Below, piece after piece: positions 33,504-42,236 of a DNA stretch of 64,000 nucleotides. Position numbers and translations under genes: made by a program. Below the pieces are notes generated by a model. That model worked only from the letters and a program-made list of their open reading frames with translations, was not told where the DNA came from and did no database searches. Each line of letters starts with the position of its first letter. Position 1 is the first letter of the stretch. Origin of the DNA: Scybalosoma faecavium (GTDB taxonomy: Bacteria > Bacillota > Clostridia > Christensenellales > Christensenellaceae); contig DVKG01000006.1 of NCBI GenBank assembly GCA_018716135.1, positions 186,001 to 250,000 on the forward strand. The letters are read 5' to 3'.

Positions 33504-33532
33504 ATTATATCAACATACAGCTCAAAAGTAAA
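33504..33532 (-). promoter_or_regulatory. Promoter of the panG operon
   Basis: On the minus strand TTTACT (33527-33532) and TATAAT (33504-33509) are 17 bases apart, giving a start at about 33497 and an approximately 130-base leader before panG. Confidence 0.6.
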
Positions 33533-33563
33533 GCTGAAAATTACATTTTTCACAAACTTTTAA

Positions 33564-33944
33564 TTAGAATATATTTCTGAGACTCGGAGAATCTGATCTT
33601 CTGACGTCCTCCATCATCATTCTGACCCTGCGCACAGCCGCGGTCGCCTCCTCTTTTTCACGTTTTGCCACTTGAGCGCGCAGAGTCGCAATTTCAAGCT
33701 GAATATCATCGGGGCCGGTATGATCTACAAGCCAGCCGAGAACTTCTATTTTTCCCTCCATGAATTCAAAGGCTTCGTCTGCATACCTGTCTGCCTCTGT
33801 CCAATTTTCCTCTGATACACAAGCCTCCAGCTCGTCCAATATCGCATCCAGCTCTCTCTCTGTATTATTCATAAAAACTGTTTGAAGCACCGCAAACGCC
33901 GCTATGGCCACAGCCAATATAACAACAACTATAGTACGTCTCAT
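33564..33944 (-). CDS. DUF4363-family membrane-anchored protein
   Basis: The 126-aa protein has an N-terminal signal-anchor helix (residues 4-24) and a helical external part rich in Glu, Ala and Arg. The DUF4363 family has no known function; it is commonly paired with DUF421 proteins in Clostridia. Its ATG overlaps the stop of the DUF421 gene. Confidence 0.75.
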   Translation of the reverse strand: MRRTIVVVILAVAIAAFAVLQTVFMNNTERELDAILDELEACVSEENWTEADRYADEAFEFMEGKIEVLGWLVDHTGPDDIQLEIATLRAQVAKREKEEATAAVRRVRMMMEDVRRSDSPSLRNIF

Positions 33945-34654
33945 TTTAACTCCCTGCGCGCCAGTCTCAGCGTCTTAGTCTCTCCGCCCTTTTTTTGTAC
34001 GAACACCTCTCCGGCAGACGAAAGCGTCATCAAAAACACTTCCTTCGCCCTTCTTGCTCCTATCGTATGTATCAGCTTTTCTATAGATTTGTTCGTTATG
34101 CCGAGCTGCGCAAGACCGTCTATCTGTATCTCGCCGTCAAGCACAACCGCAACGCTCATGTCATCCTCTTCCACCTCGAGGTTAAGCTGATCCGGCGTGA
34201 CAGGCGCCGCATTGGAATACGGCATCACGCTGAGCTGTCCGTTAGTCTCCAGCACGGCGTAATGTATATCTGCTATATTAGTATAGCCTGATATGCGAAG
34301 CTGCTCCATCAAGTCGCTCAGGTTGTATTTCACTTTGCGTATTTCTTCCTCATTCAGCTTGCCTCTCAATATCATAATACTCGGAGTTCCGCTTATAAAC
34401 GTGCGGAATCCGCGAAATTTCAGAGATATGACTGAGAACAAATAATAGAGCAGCATAAGAGTCAGCGCAGGAACCAGTCCGCTGCTCAAAGGCACCGCCG
34501 GAGAATCCATAGGCGTAGATACCACATCCGATATTATAAGCGTGACCACAAGCTCATACGGTTGGAGCTGCGCCGCCTGCTTTTTCCCCATGAGGCGCAT
34601 TGCAAAGATTATCACGGCGTAAATTATGGCCGTCCTGATAATTGTGTTGAACAT
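33941..34654 (-). CDS. DUF421/YetF-like membrane protein
   Basis: The 237-aa protein has three N-terminal helices and the DUF421 signature segments RLMGKKQAAQLQPYELVVTL and PSIMILRGKLNEEEIRK, followed by a soluble C-terminal domain. I chose the ATG at 34654 (MFNTIIRTA) after GAGGTCGG; the open frame reaches 13 codons further. Family function is unsettled; members are found in spore and stress regulons. It is paired with DUF4363 and divergent from the two-component system. Confidence 0.82.
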   Translation of the reverse strand: MFNTIIRTAIIYAVIIFAMRLMGKKQAAQLQPYELVVTLIISDVVSTPMDSPAVPLSSGLVPALTLMLLYYLFSVISLKFRGFRTFISGTPSIMILRGKLNEEEIRKVKYNLSDLMEQLRISGYTNIADIHYAVLETNGQLSVMPYSNAAPVTPDQLNLEVEEDDMSVAVVLDGEIQIDGLAQLGITNKSIEKLIHTIGARRAKEVFLMTLSSAGEVFVQKKGGETKTLRLARRELK

Positions 34655-34869
34655 ATCCGACCTCGCTTTAGATTTCATTAATACGGCTCTCATATGCGAA
34701 CCCGAATTTATCCTGCCTATTTATCGGAAATTTATATTGGCAAAACATTCCACACTTTATCGCTGTATCCAACTTCTAAAAATTTTGTAACATGCCCTGC
34801 TTTTTCACCAAAAGCCATATTTTTTTGTGTTATAATTTTACTGCAAGAATATTGGAGCTGTTTATTAAT

Positions 34870-35556
34870 ATGAAAAATAAAATTTTAATTGTAGAAGATG
34901 AGAAGCCTATAGCTGAGCTTCTGGAATACGGTTTGACCAAACAAGGCTTTGAGACAGAGAGCTGCCGCCTCCTTTCTGATGCAAGAAAAATAGTGAAGCA
35001 CGATCGGCCTGATCTGGTGCTGCTCGATCTTTCTCTGCCGGACGGAGACGGTCTGGATTTCTGCCGCAAGATTGCGCCCAGGATGAACATGCCGATTATA
35101 ATACTTACGGCGCGCGCCAGCCAATCCGACAAGCTGCTCGGGCTTGAATACGGCGCGGACGATTACATAACCAAGCCTTTTGACATGCAGGAAGTCGTGC
35201 TTAGGATAAAATCCGTACTGAGACGCATGGAGATGGCCGCTCCGCCTACGCTCGAAAGCGAGCCGCCTTTTTCTGTTGCAGGGATACGCTTCGTACCCTC
35301 CACTCAAAAAGTTTACTTTAACAACGAGGAGCTCAGTCTGACTCCGAAGGAATATGCCCTGCTGTACTTTCTTGCGAAAAACACGGGAACTATAGTATCC
35401 CGCGCGGATATAATGGACCACGTTTGGGGATTGCGGAATTACGTCGGCGACACGCGAACTGTAGACATACATATACAGCGCCTGAGACGCAAGCTCGGCC
35501 GCTCTAAAATACGCACCGCTTTCGGCGCAGGATACGTACTTGAAGAAAACGAATGA
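34870..35556 (+). CDS. OmpR-family response regulator
   Basis: The receiver domain has E9/D10, phosphoacceptor D53 in LVLLDLSLPDGDG and the K in TKPFD. A C-terminal winged helix ends GAGYVLEEN. The length is 228 aa. The ATG at 34870 is 12 bases after GGAG; the open frame extends upstream but lacks a better start. It overlaps the kinase gene by 4 bases. Targets unknown; the downstream lipoprotein is a likely one. Confidence 0.9.
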   Translation: MKNKILIVEDEKPIAELLEYGLTKQGFETESCRLLSDARKIVKHDRPDLVLLDLSLPDGDGLDFCRKIAPRMNMPIIILTARASQSDKLLGLEYGADDYITKPFDMQEVVLRIKSVLRRMEMAAPPTLESEPPFSVAGIRFVPSTQKVYFNNEELSLTPKEYALLYFLAKNTGTIVSRADIMDHVWGLRNYVGDTRTVDIHIQRLRRKLGRSKIRTAFGAGYVLEENE

Positions 35557-37043
35557 CAAGCACACGCCCCGTCCGATTCGGACTCAGACTAAAGCTCTGC
35601 ATTCTCATGCTGCTCATAACAATAGTTGCTTTTCTCGTCTCACGAGTCGCCGTCGCCAAGATACTTGAAATTCAGGCTCAGAATATAATTACATCTGACA
35701 TGCTGGAGCTGAGCGAAAGCAGCAAAGCTGTGGTACAAAGCACTATGATCTCCAACGGAGAACTTACGGAGGATAATCTCCGCATTCTGGCCTCGTCTAT
35801 AGTCTCCGACCTTTCCAGTCTCTTCGGCGGGAACGCAGAGATATACAGCACGACAGGAGATCTGCTCGCGTCTACTCTGGACGCCTCAACTGCTTACGGT
35901 TCACAAATATCTAATTTCAAAAACGACCTGGAAATAGCACTCAAAGGATCTATGGCGTACACGTCTTTTCAAGATTTATCCGCAGCTGCGTTTTCTTATC
36001 CGCTTATCTTTTATGGTAAAAGCATCGGCGTGGTTCGTCTTATTCAGGATTACACCACGCTATACTCCAACAGCGCCTATGTTCTTCTAATCAACGGAGT
36101 CAGCGCTATCGTAACGCTGTTCGTCACGCTGATAATATATATATTTATCACGCGCCTGGTCATCGATCCTGTGCGCCGTTTGAGCTATGCAATGATAGAT
36201 ATGTCCAACTCGCCTGAGAATTCGCATACTCTGCCCGTCGTCTCTAACGACGAAATAGGTCTGCTCACCAGCGAATACAACAATATGGCTCAAACTATAA
36301 CTCAGCAAATAGAAGTCATAAGAGATGAAAAAGAAGCGTTGAGCAAAACCCTCGTATACAGAAAAGACTTTTACGATAGAGTAACGCATGATCTGAAAAC
36401 TCCTCTCACAACTATAATAGGTTACAGCGATATGATAAAAGAGCAGGGAGCGTCAGATACGGAATTTTTAGAACGCGGGATTTTACAGATAAATCAGGAA
36501 GCGCACAGACTCCTGCGCATGATAAACGAGCTTTTGGACATGACGCGAGCCGATTCGCTTCCCATGAATATGACAAAAGAAGTAAACATGACCGCTCTCG
36601 CTGCAGCCCTGGCAGAAAACATGTCCCTGCGTGCCAAAAGATACGGTTTTACAATAAAGCTCAACGCAGGCGAAGATATAATCATAAACGGCGACGCAGA
36701 GCTTATGCGCAGACTCGTCATGAATCTGGCCGACAACGCCATAAAGTACAGCCGGCCTCGTTCCGAAATAACTATAAGTCTTTACGATACTCCGGATGGC
36801 GCAGTCTTCTCCATGAGCAACCTGACAGACTGCCCGCCGAGCGGCGAAAAGCTGGAGCATCTCTTCACTCCATTCTATCAGCTCCGGCAGCAAAACAGCT
36901 CCGGTTCCATAGGGCTGGGACTATCCATATGCAAAGAAATTGCATCTCTGCACGGCGGTATTATAGAATGCGACGTCAGTGATGATCTCATAACTTTCAC
37001 ACTTTGGCTTCCACACATTAAAGAAAGGAGCGCAGATAAATGA
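35553..37043 (+). CDS. Sensor histidine kinase with extracellular domain
   Basis: The 496-aa kinase has helices at about residues 13-35 and 180-203 enclosing an approximately 145-residue external sensor. A HAMP region (about 205-255), the HisKA box VTHDLKTPLTTIIG with phosphoacceptor H279, and an ATPase domain (NLADNAIKYSRP, SSGSIGLGLSICKEI) follow. The D/F boxes are somewhat short (SMSNLTDCPPSG replaces the usual DNGxGI), a divergence that could lower ATPase activity. It sits between its regulator and a lipoprotein gene, with ATGA overlaps on both sides. Confidence 0.88.
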   Translation: MTSTRPVRFGLRLKLCILMLLITIVAFLVSRVAVAKILEIQAQNIITSDMLELSESSKAVVQSTMISNGELTEDNLRILASSIVSDLSSLFGGNAEIYSTTGDLLASTLDASTAYGSQISNFKNDLEIALKGSMAYTSFQDLSAAAFSYPLIFYGKSIGVVRLIQDYTTLYSNSAYVLLINGVSAIVTLFVTLIIYIFITRLVIDPVRRLSYAMIDMSNSPENSHTLPVVSNDEIGLLTSEYNNMAQTITQQIEVIRDEKEALSKTLVYRKDFYDRVTHDLKTPLTTIIGYSDMIKEQGASDTEFLERGILQINQEAHRLLRMINELLDMTRADSLPMNMTKEVNMTALAAALAENMSLRAKRYGFTIKLNAGEDIIINGDAELMRRLVMNLADNAIKYSRPRSEITISLYDTPDGAVFSMSNLTDCPPSGEKLEHLFTPFYQLRQQNSSGSIGLGLSICKEIASLHGGIIECDVSDDLITFTLWLPHIKERSADK

Positions 37044-38146
37044 AAAAACGTATATTTGCTCCTATCATTATTTTAGCCTGCACAATTTTGTGCTCCTGTT
37101 CCATGCAGAAAACCGTTACCCGTGTAATAACGCCGGAGGATGATCAAACTCCCAGTATCCCCGTACTGAACGTCTCTTCTCAATCTCTTCAAGCCCGCAG
37201 ATATCTGGGTATATCTCCCGACGGAAATCTCATCTTCCGAAAAAGCGCCGCCGGCCAGAACAACTCCTCTGTTATCGACACTGTAACCACAGAGCAGCCC
37301 GACGGTCAAAAAGTACTGAAAACATACCCTCTGACAGAGAATGTATTCGACTGTATGCTGATAGACGGGGGGCGAAGCGTCATATTCTGCACAGAGCGTT
37401 ACGATGTTAAAAACGTGTGCCTGCTCAATCTGGAATCAGGCGAAGTAGAGACGCTCGGTTACTACAACACTGCTACTATAAACGGTTATTCCGGACAATA
37501 CGTCTTCTCTGAACCTGACAGCACTCTCATTCACATTGTAACTATAAAAGATAACGATACTTTGAATCTGGACACTATAGACGCTGAACACAAAGTTGAA
37601 TATGAATCGGAATTATTCTCAGGTCTATCGAACTACATAGCCGAAAACAACATAACTCGGATCTTTCGTCTGTCAAACAACAACATATGCGTAGAATATA
37701 AAACAGGCTCAATATACACAGTCGCTGACGTTACGCGCATGGTTAAACTATGCGAGAGCACTAAGCCCACCTGCGGCACGGATAAGCTGTTCTACATCGA
37801 CACAGAATACAAGCTGGTCATGATGGAAGTTCATGAGGAAGAATCCATATGCTACACATTGGCGGAGGACGTCAACAACTTCGCAGTTTCAGGAGATCAA
37901 ACACGCATAGCTTATACCGTCTCTTCGGTCGGCAACGGAGCTGAAAAGCTCTTTGTATCAGACGTTTTCGGAAAAAACCGAACTGCATTAGACGCAGCCA
38001 ACAGCTACACATCACTCAGCATGAACTCCGACGGCACCTCCCTCGTCGCCGCTCTCCCTGCGGCAAATACCGGATCGACACTGCGCAGCGAAACCACTCT
38101 AATGACGTACACATTGGCATCTTCTGACGCAGATTCTGAAAATTAA
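37040..38146 (+). CDS. Lipoprotein with TolB/PD40-like beta-propeller repeats
   Basis: The signal peptide ends in the lipobox LCSC with the lipidated cysteine at residue 20. The rest (about 345 aa) carries repeats with GISPDGNLIFR, GGRSVIFCTE, SGDQTRIAYT and MNSDGTSLVA spacing, typical of WD40/PD40-type propellers. It overlaps the kinase gene by 4 bases and is therefore likely to act with it, for example as an accessory sensor presenting a ligand at the outer face of the membrane. Function otherwise unknown. Confidence 0.78.
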   Translation: MKKRIFAPIIILACTILCSCSMQKTVTRVITPEDDQTPSIPVLNVSSQSLQARRYLGISPDGNLIFRKSAAGQNNSSVIDTVTTEQPDGQKVLKTYPLTENVFDCMLIDGGRSVIFCTERYDVKNVCLLNLESGEVETLGYYNTATINGYSGQYVFSEPDSTLIHIVTIKDNDTLNLDTIDAEHKVEYESELFSGLSNYIAENNITRIFRLSNNNICVEYKTGSIYTVADVTRMVKLCESTKPTCGTDKLFYIDTEYKLVMMEVHEEESICYTLAEDVNNFAVSGDQTRIAYTVSSVGNGAEKLFVSDVFGKNRTALDAANSYTSLSMNSDGTSLVAALPAANTGSTLRSETTLMTYTLASSDADSEN

Positions 38147-38163
38147 CTCGAAATTTATATTAA

Positions 38164-38196
38164 AAAAGCAGGCGCATAATTTAAGCGCCTGCTTTT
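38164..38196. terminator. Bidirectional terminator between convergent operons
   Basis: AAAAGCAGGCGC and GCGCCTGCTTTT form a long stem with A and T runs on the two sides, between the lipoprotein gene (plus) and the symporter gene (minus). Confidence 0.85.
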
Positions 38197-38203
38197 CGCA
38201 TAA

Positions 38204-39748
38204 TCAATCATCTTCTCCAAGTGCTTCCTTCGCAGGAACAAGTACCTTTTCGTCGTAAATCGAGAACATATCATCTACAGCTGCTCTATCCGGAGCCTTA
38301 GTAAACAAACTGACCACAGGTACTATTATCAAACCCGCAATCATTGCAAATGCACCGCAGTTTATCGGAGATTGCAAGATAGCAGGGAATACCGACTTGC
38401 ACAGCATGTTAAGAGTCATAACGCCCACGCCGAATATGAAACTTACCCAGCAAGCCGTCTTAGTCGTCCGCTTCCAATATAAGCCGTAAAGGAACGGCGC
38501 CAGAAACGCACCCGCGAGAGCGCCCCACGATATTCCCATAAGCTGCGCTATAAACGTGACGCTGCTCTTGTACTGTACTATTGCAATTACGGCAGAGATA
38601 GCTATAAAAATTACTATAAGCACTCTTACGCTGAGCAGAGTCTTTTTCTCGTTCATGTTCTTCACAATATTTCCTCTTATGAGGTCCAAAGTGACAGTCG
38701 AGCTGGACGCCAAAACGAGTGACGAAAGAGTAGACATGGACGCAGATAGAACAAGTATAACTACTATCGCCAGCAGCAAATCCGGCAAGGTTGACATCAT
38801 AGTAGGAATTATGGAGTCAAATCCGCCTTCTGCGACGGCCTCCGTCGTTGTAAACGCACGTCCGAAGCCCCCGAGGAAATAGCATCCGCCTGCCACTACA
38901 ATAGCGAACAGAGTAGATATAGCCGTACCCTTATTTATGCTTTTCTCGCTCTTAATAGAATAGAACTTCTGCACCATCTGCGGAAGGCCCCACGTTCCGA
39001 GCGAAGTGAGGATTACCACACCCAGCAGATTCAAAGGGTCCGGGCCGAAAAACGAGGCAAATATGCCCGGCGTATCCGATACTTCAGGGTCGCTCACCTG
39101 AGCCAGAGCTGCCATAGAGCCTACAAGACCGCCGTTCACACTCAGTATCGCGCCTATCACCGCAACTATGCCGACTATCATTATTATGCCCTGTATGAAA
39201 TCGTTTATCGCCGTCGCGACGTATCCTCCTGCTATTACGTATATCCCCGTCAGCGCTGCCATGGCTATTATGCAAACTATGTAGTCTATATTGAACGCCA
39301 TGCCAAACAATCTGGATAATCCGTTATACAGCGACGCCGTGTACGGTATTAAGAATATAAATATAATTATCGCCGCGCCTATTTTCAGCGATTTGCTGTC
39401 AAAGCGCTTGTGGAAAAAGTCAGGCATAGTCGCCGTTTTCAGCTTCTGAGTCAGCAGCCTTGTTCTTCTGCCGAGCACAGTCCACGCGAGAAAGGAACCT
39501 ATCACTGCGTTCCCTATTCCTATCCATGTGGAGGCTATGCCGTACTTCCAGCCAAACTGACCTGCATATCCTATGAATATTACTGCTGAAAAGTATGACG
39601 TACCATATGCAAACGCCGTAAGCCACGGGCCTACCGAGCGTCCTCCCAATACAAAACCGTTTACGTCGGTAGCATGTCGGCGGCAGTATATTCCCACGCC
39701 GATCATTATTCCGAAAAACACTACCAGCAATATTATCTTGAGCGCCAT
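38204..39748 (-). CDS. Sodium:solute symporter (SSS family)
   Basis: The 514-aa protein has about 13 helices and SSS features: FVLGGRSVGPWLTAFAYGTSYFSA near residue 32, and GYVATAINDFIQGIIMIVG. The LSASMSTLSSLVLASSST segment near residue 340 corresponds to the family's sodium-site serines. It resembles the PanF/PutP branches, so the solute is probably a small carboxylate or amino acid. The gene follows the acyl-CoA ligase by 36 bp on the same strand and so lies under the same Tyr-type T-box. Confidence 0.87.
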   Translation of the reverse strand: MALKIILLVVFFGIMIGVGIYCRRHATDVNGFVLGGRSVGPWLTAFAYGTSYFSAVIFIGYAGQFGWKYGIASTWIGIGNAVIGSFLAWTVLGRRTRLLTQKLKTATMPDFFHKRFDSKSLKIGAAIIIFIFLIPYTASLYNGLSRLFGMAFNIDYIVCIIAMAALTGIYVIAGGYVATAINDFIQGIIMIVGIVAVIGAILSVNGGLVGSMAALAQVSDPEVSDTPGIFASFFGPDPLNLLGVVILTSLGTWGLPQMVQKFYSIKSEKSINKGTAISTLFAIVVAGGCYFLGGFGRAFTTTEAVAEGGFDSIIPTMMSTLPDLLLAIVVILVLSASMSTLSSLVLASSSTVTLDLIRGNIVKNMNEKKTLLSVRVLIVIFIAISAVIAIVQYKSSVTFIAQLMGISWGALAGAFLAPFLYGLYWKRTTKTACWVSFIFGVGVMTLNMLCKSVFPAILQSPINCGAFAMIAGLIIVPVVSLFTKAPDRAAVDDMFSIYDEKVLVPAKEALGEDD

Positions 39749-39784
39749 TTTTACTTGATTCCCCTTTTATATTTTTTGTACACT

Positions 39785-41416
39785 TTATTTCGTCGTCTGC
39801 GCTTCTACCAGACGCTCTGCCCTGTATCTCTCGCGCAGCACCGGCTTCTCTATCTTACCCGTTGGGTTTCGCGGTATCTCATCGAATATTATCTTTCTCG
39901 GACGCTTATATCTCGGAAGGTCTAGTACAAAATCCTCTATCTCTTCCTCCGTACACTCAGCGCCCTGCTTTATCTCTATAATCGCCGCCGCAATCTCGCC
40001 CAGCCTCTTATCCGGCAGGCCTATAACTGCGCAGTCTTTTATAGCATCGTGCTTGCGGAGAAAATCTTCAACCTGAACAGGATATATGTTTTCGCCTCCG
40101 CTGATTATTACATCTTTCTTTCTGTCTACCAGATATATAAAGCCGTCCTCGTCCATCCGAGCCATATCTCCCGTGTAGAGCCAGCCGCCTTTGAGACTTT
40201 CTGCTGTAGCTTTTTCATTATTATAATAGCATTTCATCACGCCCGGGCCTTTGACTATGAGCTCTCCGACCTCTCCATTTGGTACAGCCGTTCCATTTTC
40301 GTCTACTATATCAGCCTCCCATAGATAACCCGGGACGCCTATCGCGCCTACTTTATGAATATTCTCTACGCCAAGATGCACACAACCCGGGCCTATGGAC
40401 TCGCTGAGACCGTAGTTAGTGTCGTATTCATGATGAGGGAACACCTTTTTCCATCTTTCTATTAAACTCGGCGGAACGGGCTGGGCTCCTATATGCATTA
40501 ATCTCCATTGTTCCAGCTCGTAATCATCGAGGTTTATGTCTCCCCTGTCTATCGCATCGAGTATATCCTGCGCCCAAGGCACCAGCAGCCAAACAACCGT
40601 GCATCTCTCTTTCGAAACAGTATCGAGTATCCACTCCGGCTTTGTGCCTCTCAGTATCACAGCCTTGCTCGCAGAAAGCAGACTCCCGAACCAGTGCATC
40701 TTCGCGCCCGTATGGTACAGCGGAGGAATGCATAAAAACGTATCGCTGCGCGTTTGTCCATGATGCTTCTGCTCTGTCAGACAAGATGAGTATAACGCTC
40801 TGTGCGCATGCAATATCGCCTTCGGGAAGCCCGTCGTGCCTGACGAAAAATAGATCGCCGCGTCATCGTCCTCTGTTAAGCTGATCTTCGGCTGCGAGTC
40901 GGAGCAGTATGTAGTCAGCTCGTCATAGCTGTCTGCAAATGTAGGAATATCATCGCCTACATAGAAGAAATTCTTAATCTTGCGCAGTCTGTTGAATACA
41001 GATTCTACTCTTCCTACAAATTCCGGGCCGAAAACAAGCGTGTTCGCCTCTGCGAGATCGAGACAATATTTTATCTCTTCTCCGGTATATCTGTAATTCA
41101 TCGGCACTACAACCGCACCCGTGCGGAGCACGCCAAAATATATAGGCAGCCATTCCAGACAATTCATAAGGAGTATGGCCACTTTATCGCCTTTTTTTAT
41201 ACCGCGCGTCAGCAGCAGATTTGCAAATCTATTTGCTCTCTTGTCAAACTCCTTCCACGTTATCTCATCGCGGAAGCCCTCATATCTGCTGGATTCTATA
41301 AGTTCGTATTCTGACCACGTAACCGGCCTCGGCTGCGCCTCTGGGTTTATCTCAACCAGGCACACCTCCTCAGGATAAAGCTCGGCATTTCTTTTCAGCA
41401 AATCAGTTATTATCAT
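39785..41416 (-). CDS. AMP-forming acyl/aryl-CoA ligase
   Basis: The 543-aa adenylate-forming enzyme has P-loop YFSSGTTGFPKA near residue 193, the A5 motif YGLSES, the A7 motif YTGDMARMDEDGFI, the hinge VDRKKDVIISGGENIYP and the catalytic lysine in PTGKIEKP near the C terminus. It converts a carboxylic acid to its CoA thioester. The residues lining the acid pocket cannot be interpreted confidently from sequence alone. The position behind a T-box reading UAC points to a tyrosine-related aromatic acid. AGAAGGGA precedes the ATG. It forms an operon with the downstream symporter. Confidence 0.88.
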   Translation of the reverse strand: MIITDLLKRNAELYPEEVCLVEINPEAQPRPVTWSEYELIESSRYEGFRDEITWKEFDKRANRFANLLLTRGIKKGDKVAILLMNCLEWLPIYFGVLRTGAVVVPMNYRYTGEEIKYCLDLAEANTLVFGPEFVGRVESVFNRLRKIKNFFYVGDDIPTFADSYDELTTYCSDSQPKISLTEDDDAAIYFSSGTTGFPKAILHAHRALYSSCLTEQKHHGQTRSDTFLCIPPLYHTGAKMHWFGSLLSASKAVILRGTKPEWILDTVSKERCTVVWLLVPWAQDILDAIDRGDINLDDYELEQWRLMHIGAQPVPPSLIERWKKVFPHHEYDTNYGLSESIGPGCVHLGVENIHKVGAIGVPGYLWEADIVDENGTAVPNGEVGELIVKGPGVMKCYYNNEKATAESLKGGWLYTGDMARMDEDGFIYLVDRKKDVIISGGENIYPVQVEDFLRKHDAIKDCAVIGLPDKRLGEIAAAIIEIKQGAECTEEEIEDFVLDLPRYKRPRKIIFDEIPRNPTGKIEKPVLRERYRAERLVEAQTTK

Positions 41417-41499
41417 GTCTTTTCCCTTCTGTTTCTCTTCCTAATTTAAGCGATAGATAAAGCTTTAGACCCGGCCTGCCGTTTTTTCGGTTAAAAACA

Positions 41500-41800
41500 A
41501 AAAATCCTCTGTCGCATACGGACAGAGGACGGAAGTACCGTGTTACCACCTCATATTCACTGCGTTCTCACAAACGCAGCCTCAAAAAGCACAGCCCAGC
41601 AAAGCCAAACGATGCCCCAGCGCTATAACGGGCGCTCCCGTCGCAGCCTACTGCGCGCTTACGCGCGGTTTGGTGCGCTGCTCACGAAATGTATTCGGCA
41701 TAAAGGCAACTCCCGCCTCGCACCACCCGGCGGTTCTCTGAACAGCGCATCTAAATGCCTACTTCTTTTCGGTCAATGCATTTATATTAAATGCTATTTA
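41500..41800 (-). promoter_or_regulatory. T-box riboswitch, specifier UAC (Tyr)
   Basis: Read on the minus strand, Stem I starts near 41783. CGAAA and GGCA (5' side) pair with TGCC and TTTCG (3' side) around a specifier loop with AGTA opposite GAATACA. The triplet after GAA is TAC (41691-41693). The AGAGA bulge and GGTGGTGCGAGG distal loop follow Stem I rules. The T-box proper, GAGGTGGTAACACGG, is at 41538-41552. The terminator TCCTCTGTC/GACAGAGGA is at 41506-41529, followed by a T run. Uncharged tRNA-Tyr should allow read-through into the acyl-CoA ligase and symporter genes. Confidence 0.88.
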
Positions 41801-41806
41801 TATTAT

Positions 41807-41835
41807 AGTTTATCATTACACTCCAAAAAAGTCAA
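41807..41835 (-). promoter_or_regulatory. Promoter of the T-box transcript
   Basis: On the minus strand TTGACT (41830-41835) and TAAACT (41807-41812) are 17 bases apart. TATAAT begins 5 bases further on and could serve as an alternative -10. Confidence 0.55.
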
Positions 41836-42180
41836 ATACTTTTTGTTCCTTCAGCATAACTATTTAGATATATAACAGCATATAACAGCAAAGCCGCTGA
41901 ATTGCACAAACTAAATTTATGGTTAAATATACATAAATTTACAACCGAGTAATAAATTTACTTATAATTCAAAAAGACTGCGTCTCGTCCATAAAATTGC
42001 AAATAATGTATAATAATTTCATTTATTCATTTTATCTTTGCTCTTTAGAAAGATGAGAAACATGCGCGCATGCCGCATATTATTGCTGATATTTAACTTT
42101 TCTACTATATAAATATCATATTAAATACTATATGCCACACTGCAGCAAATCAAATTAAATGCAGATAAGCTGCAGTATTT
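41836..42180. other. AT-rich intergenic region without a gene
   Basis: About 345 bp of strongly AT-rich sequence lie between the T-box promoter and the lysR terminator. I see no coding frame with a ribosome-binding site on either strand. Small inverted motifs (for example CTGCAG twice near 42140-42175) are present without an evident function. Confidence 0.5.
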
Positions 42181-42215
42181 AAAATAAAAATGCAGGGGGC
42201 GATTGGTACCCTGCA
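42181..42215 (-). terminator. Terminator of the lysR gene
   Basis: On the minus strand TGCAGGG and CCCTGCA form a 7-bp stem followed by TTTTTATTTT, downstream of the lysR stop. An A-rich run on the other side could make it bidirectional. Confidence 0.8.
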
Positions 42216-42236
42216 AAAAATCCATGAAAGAAAGTA

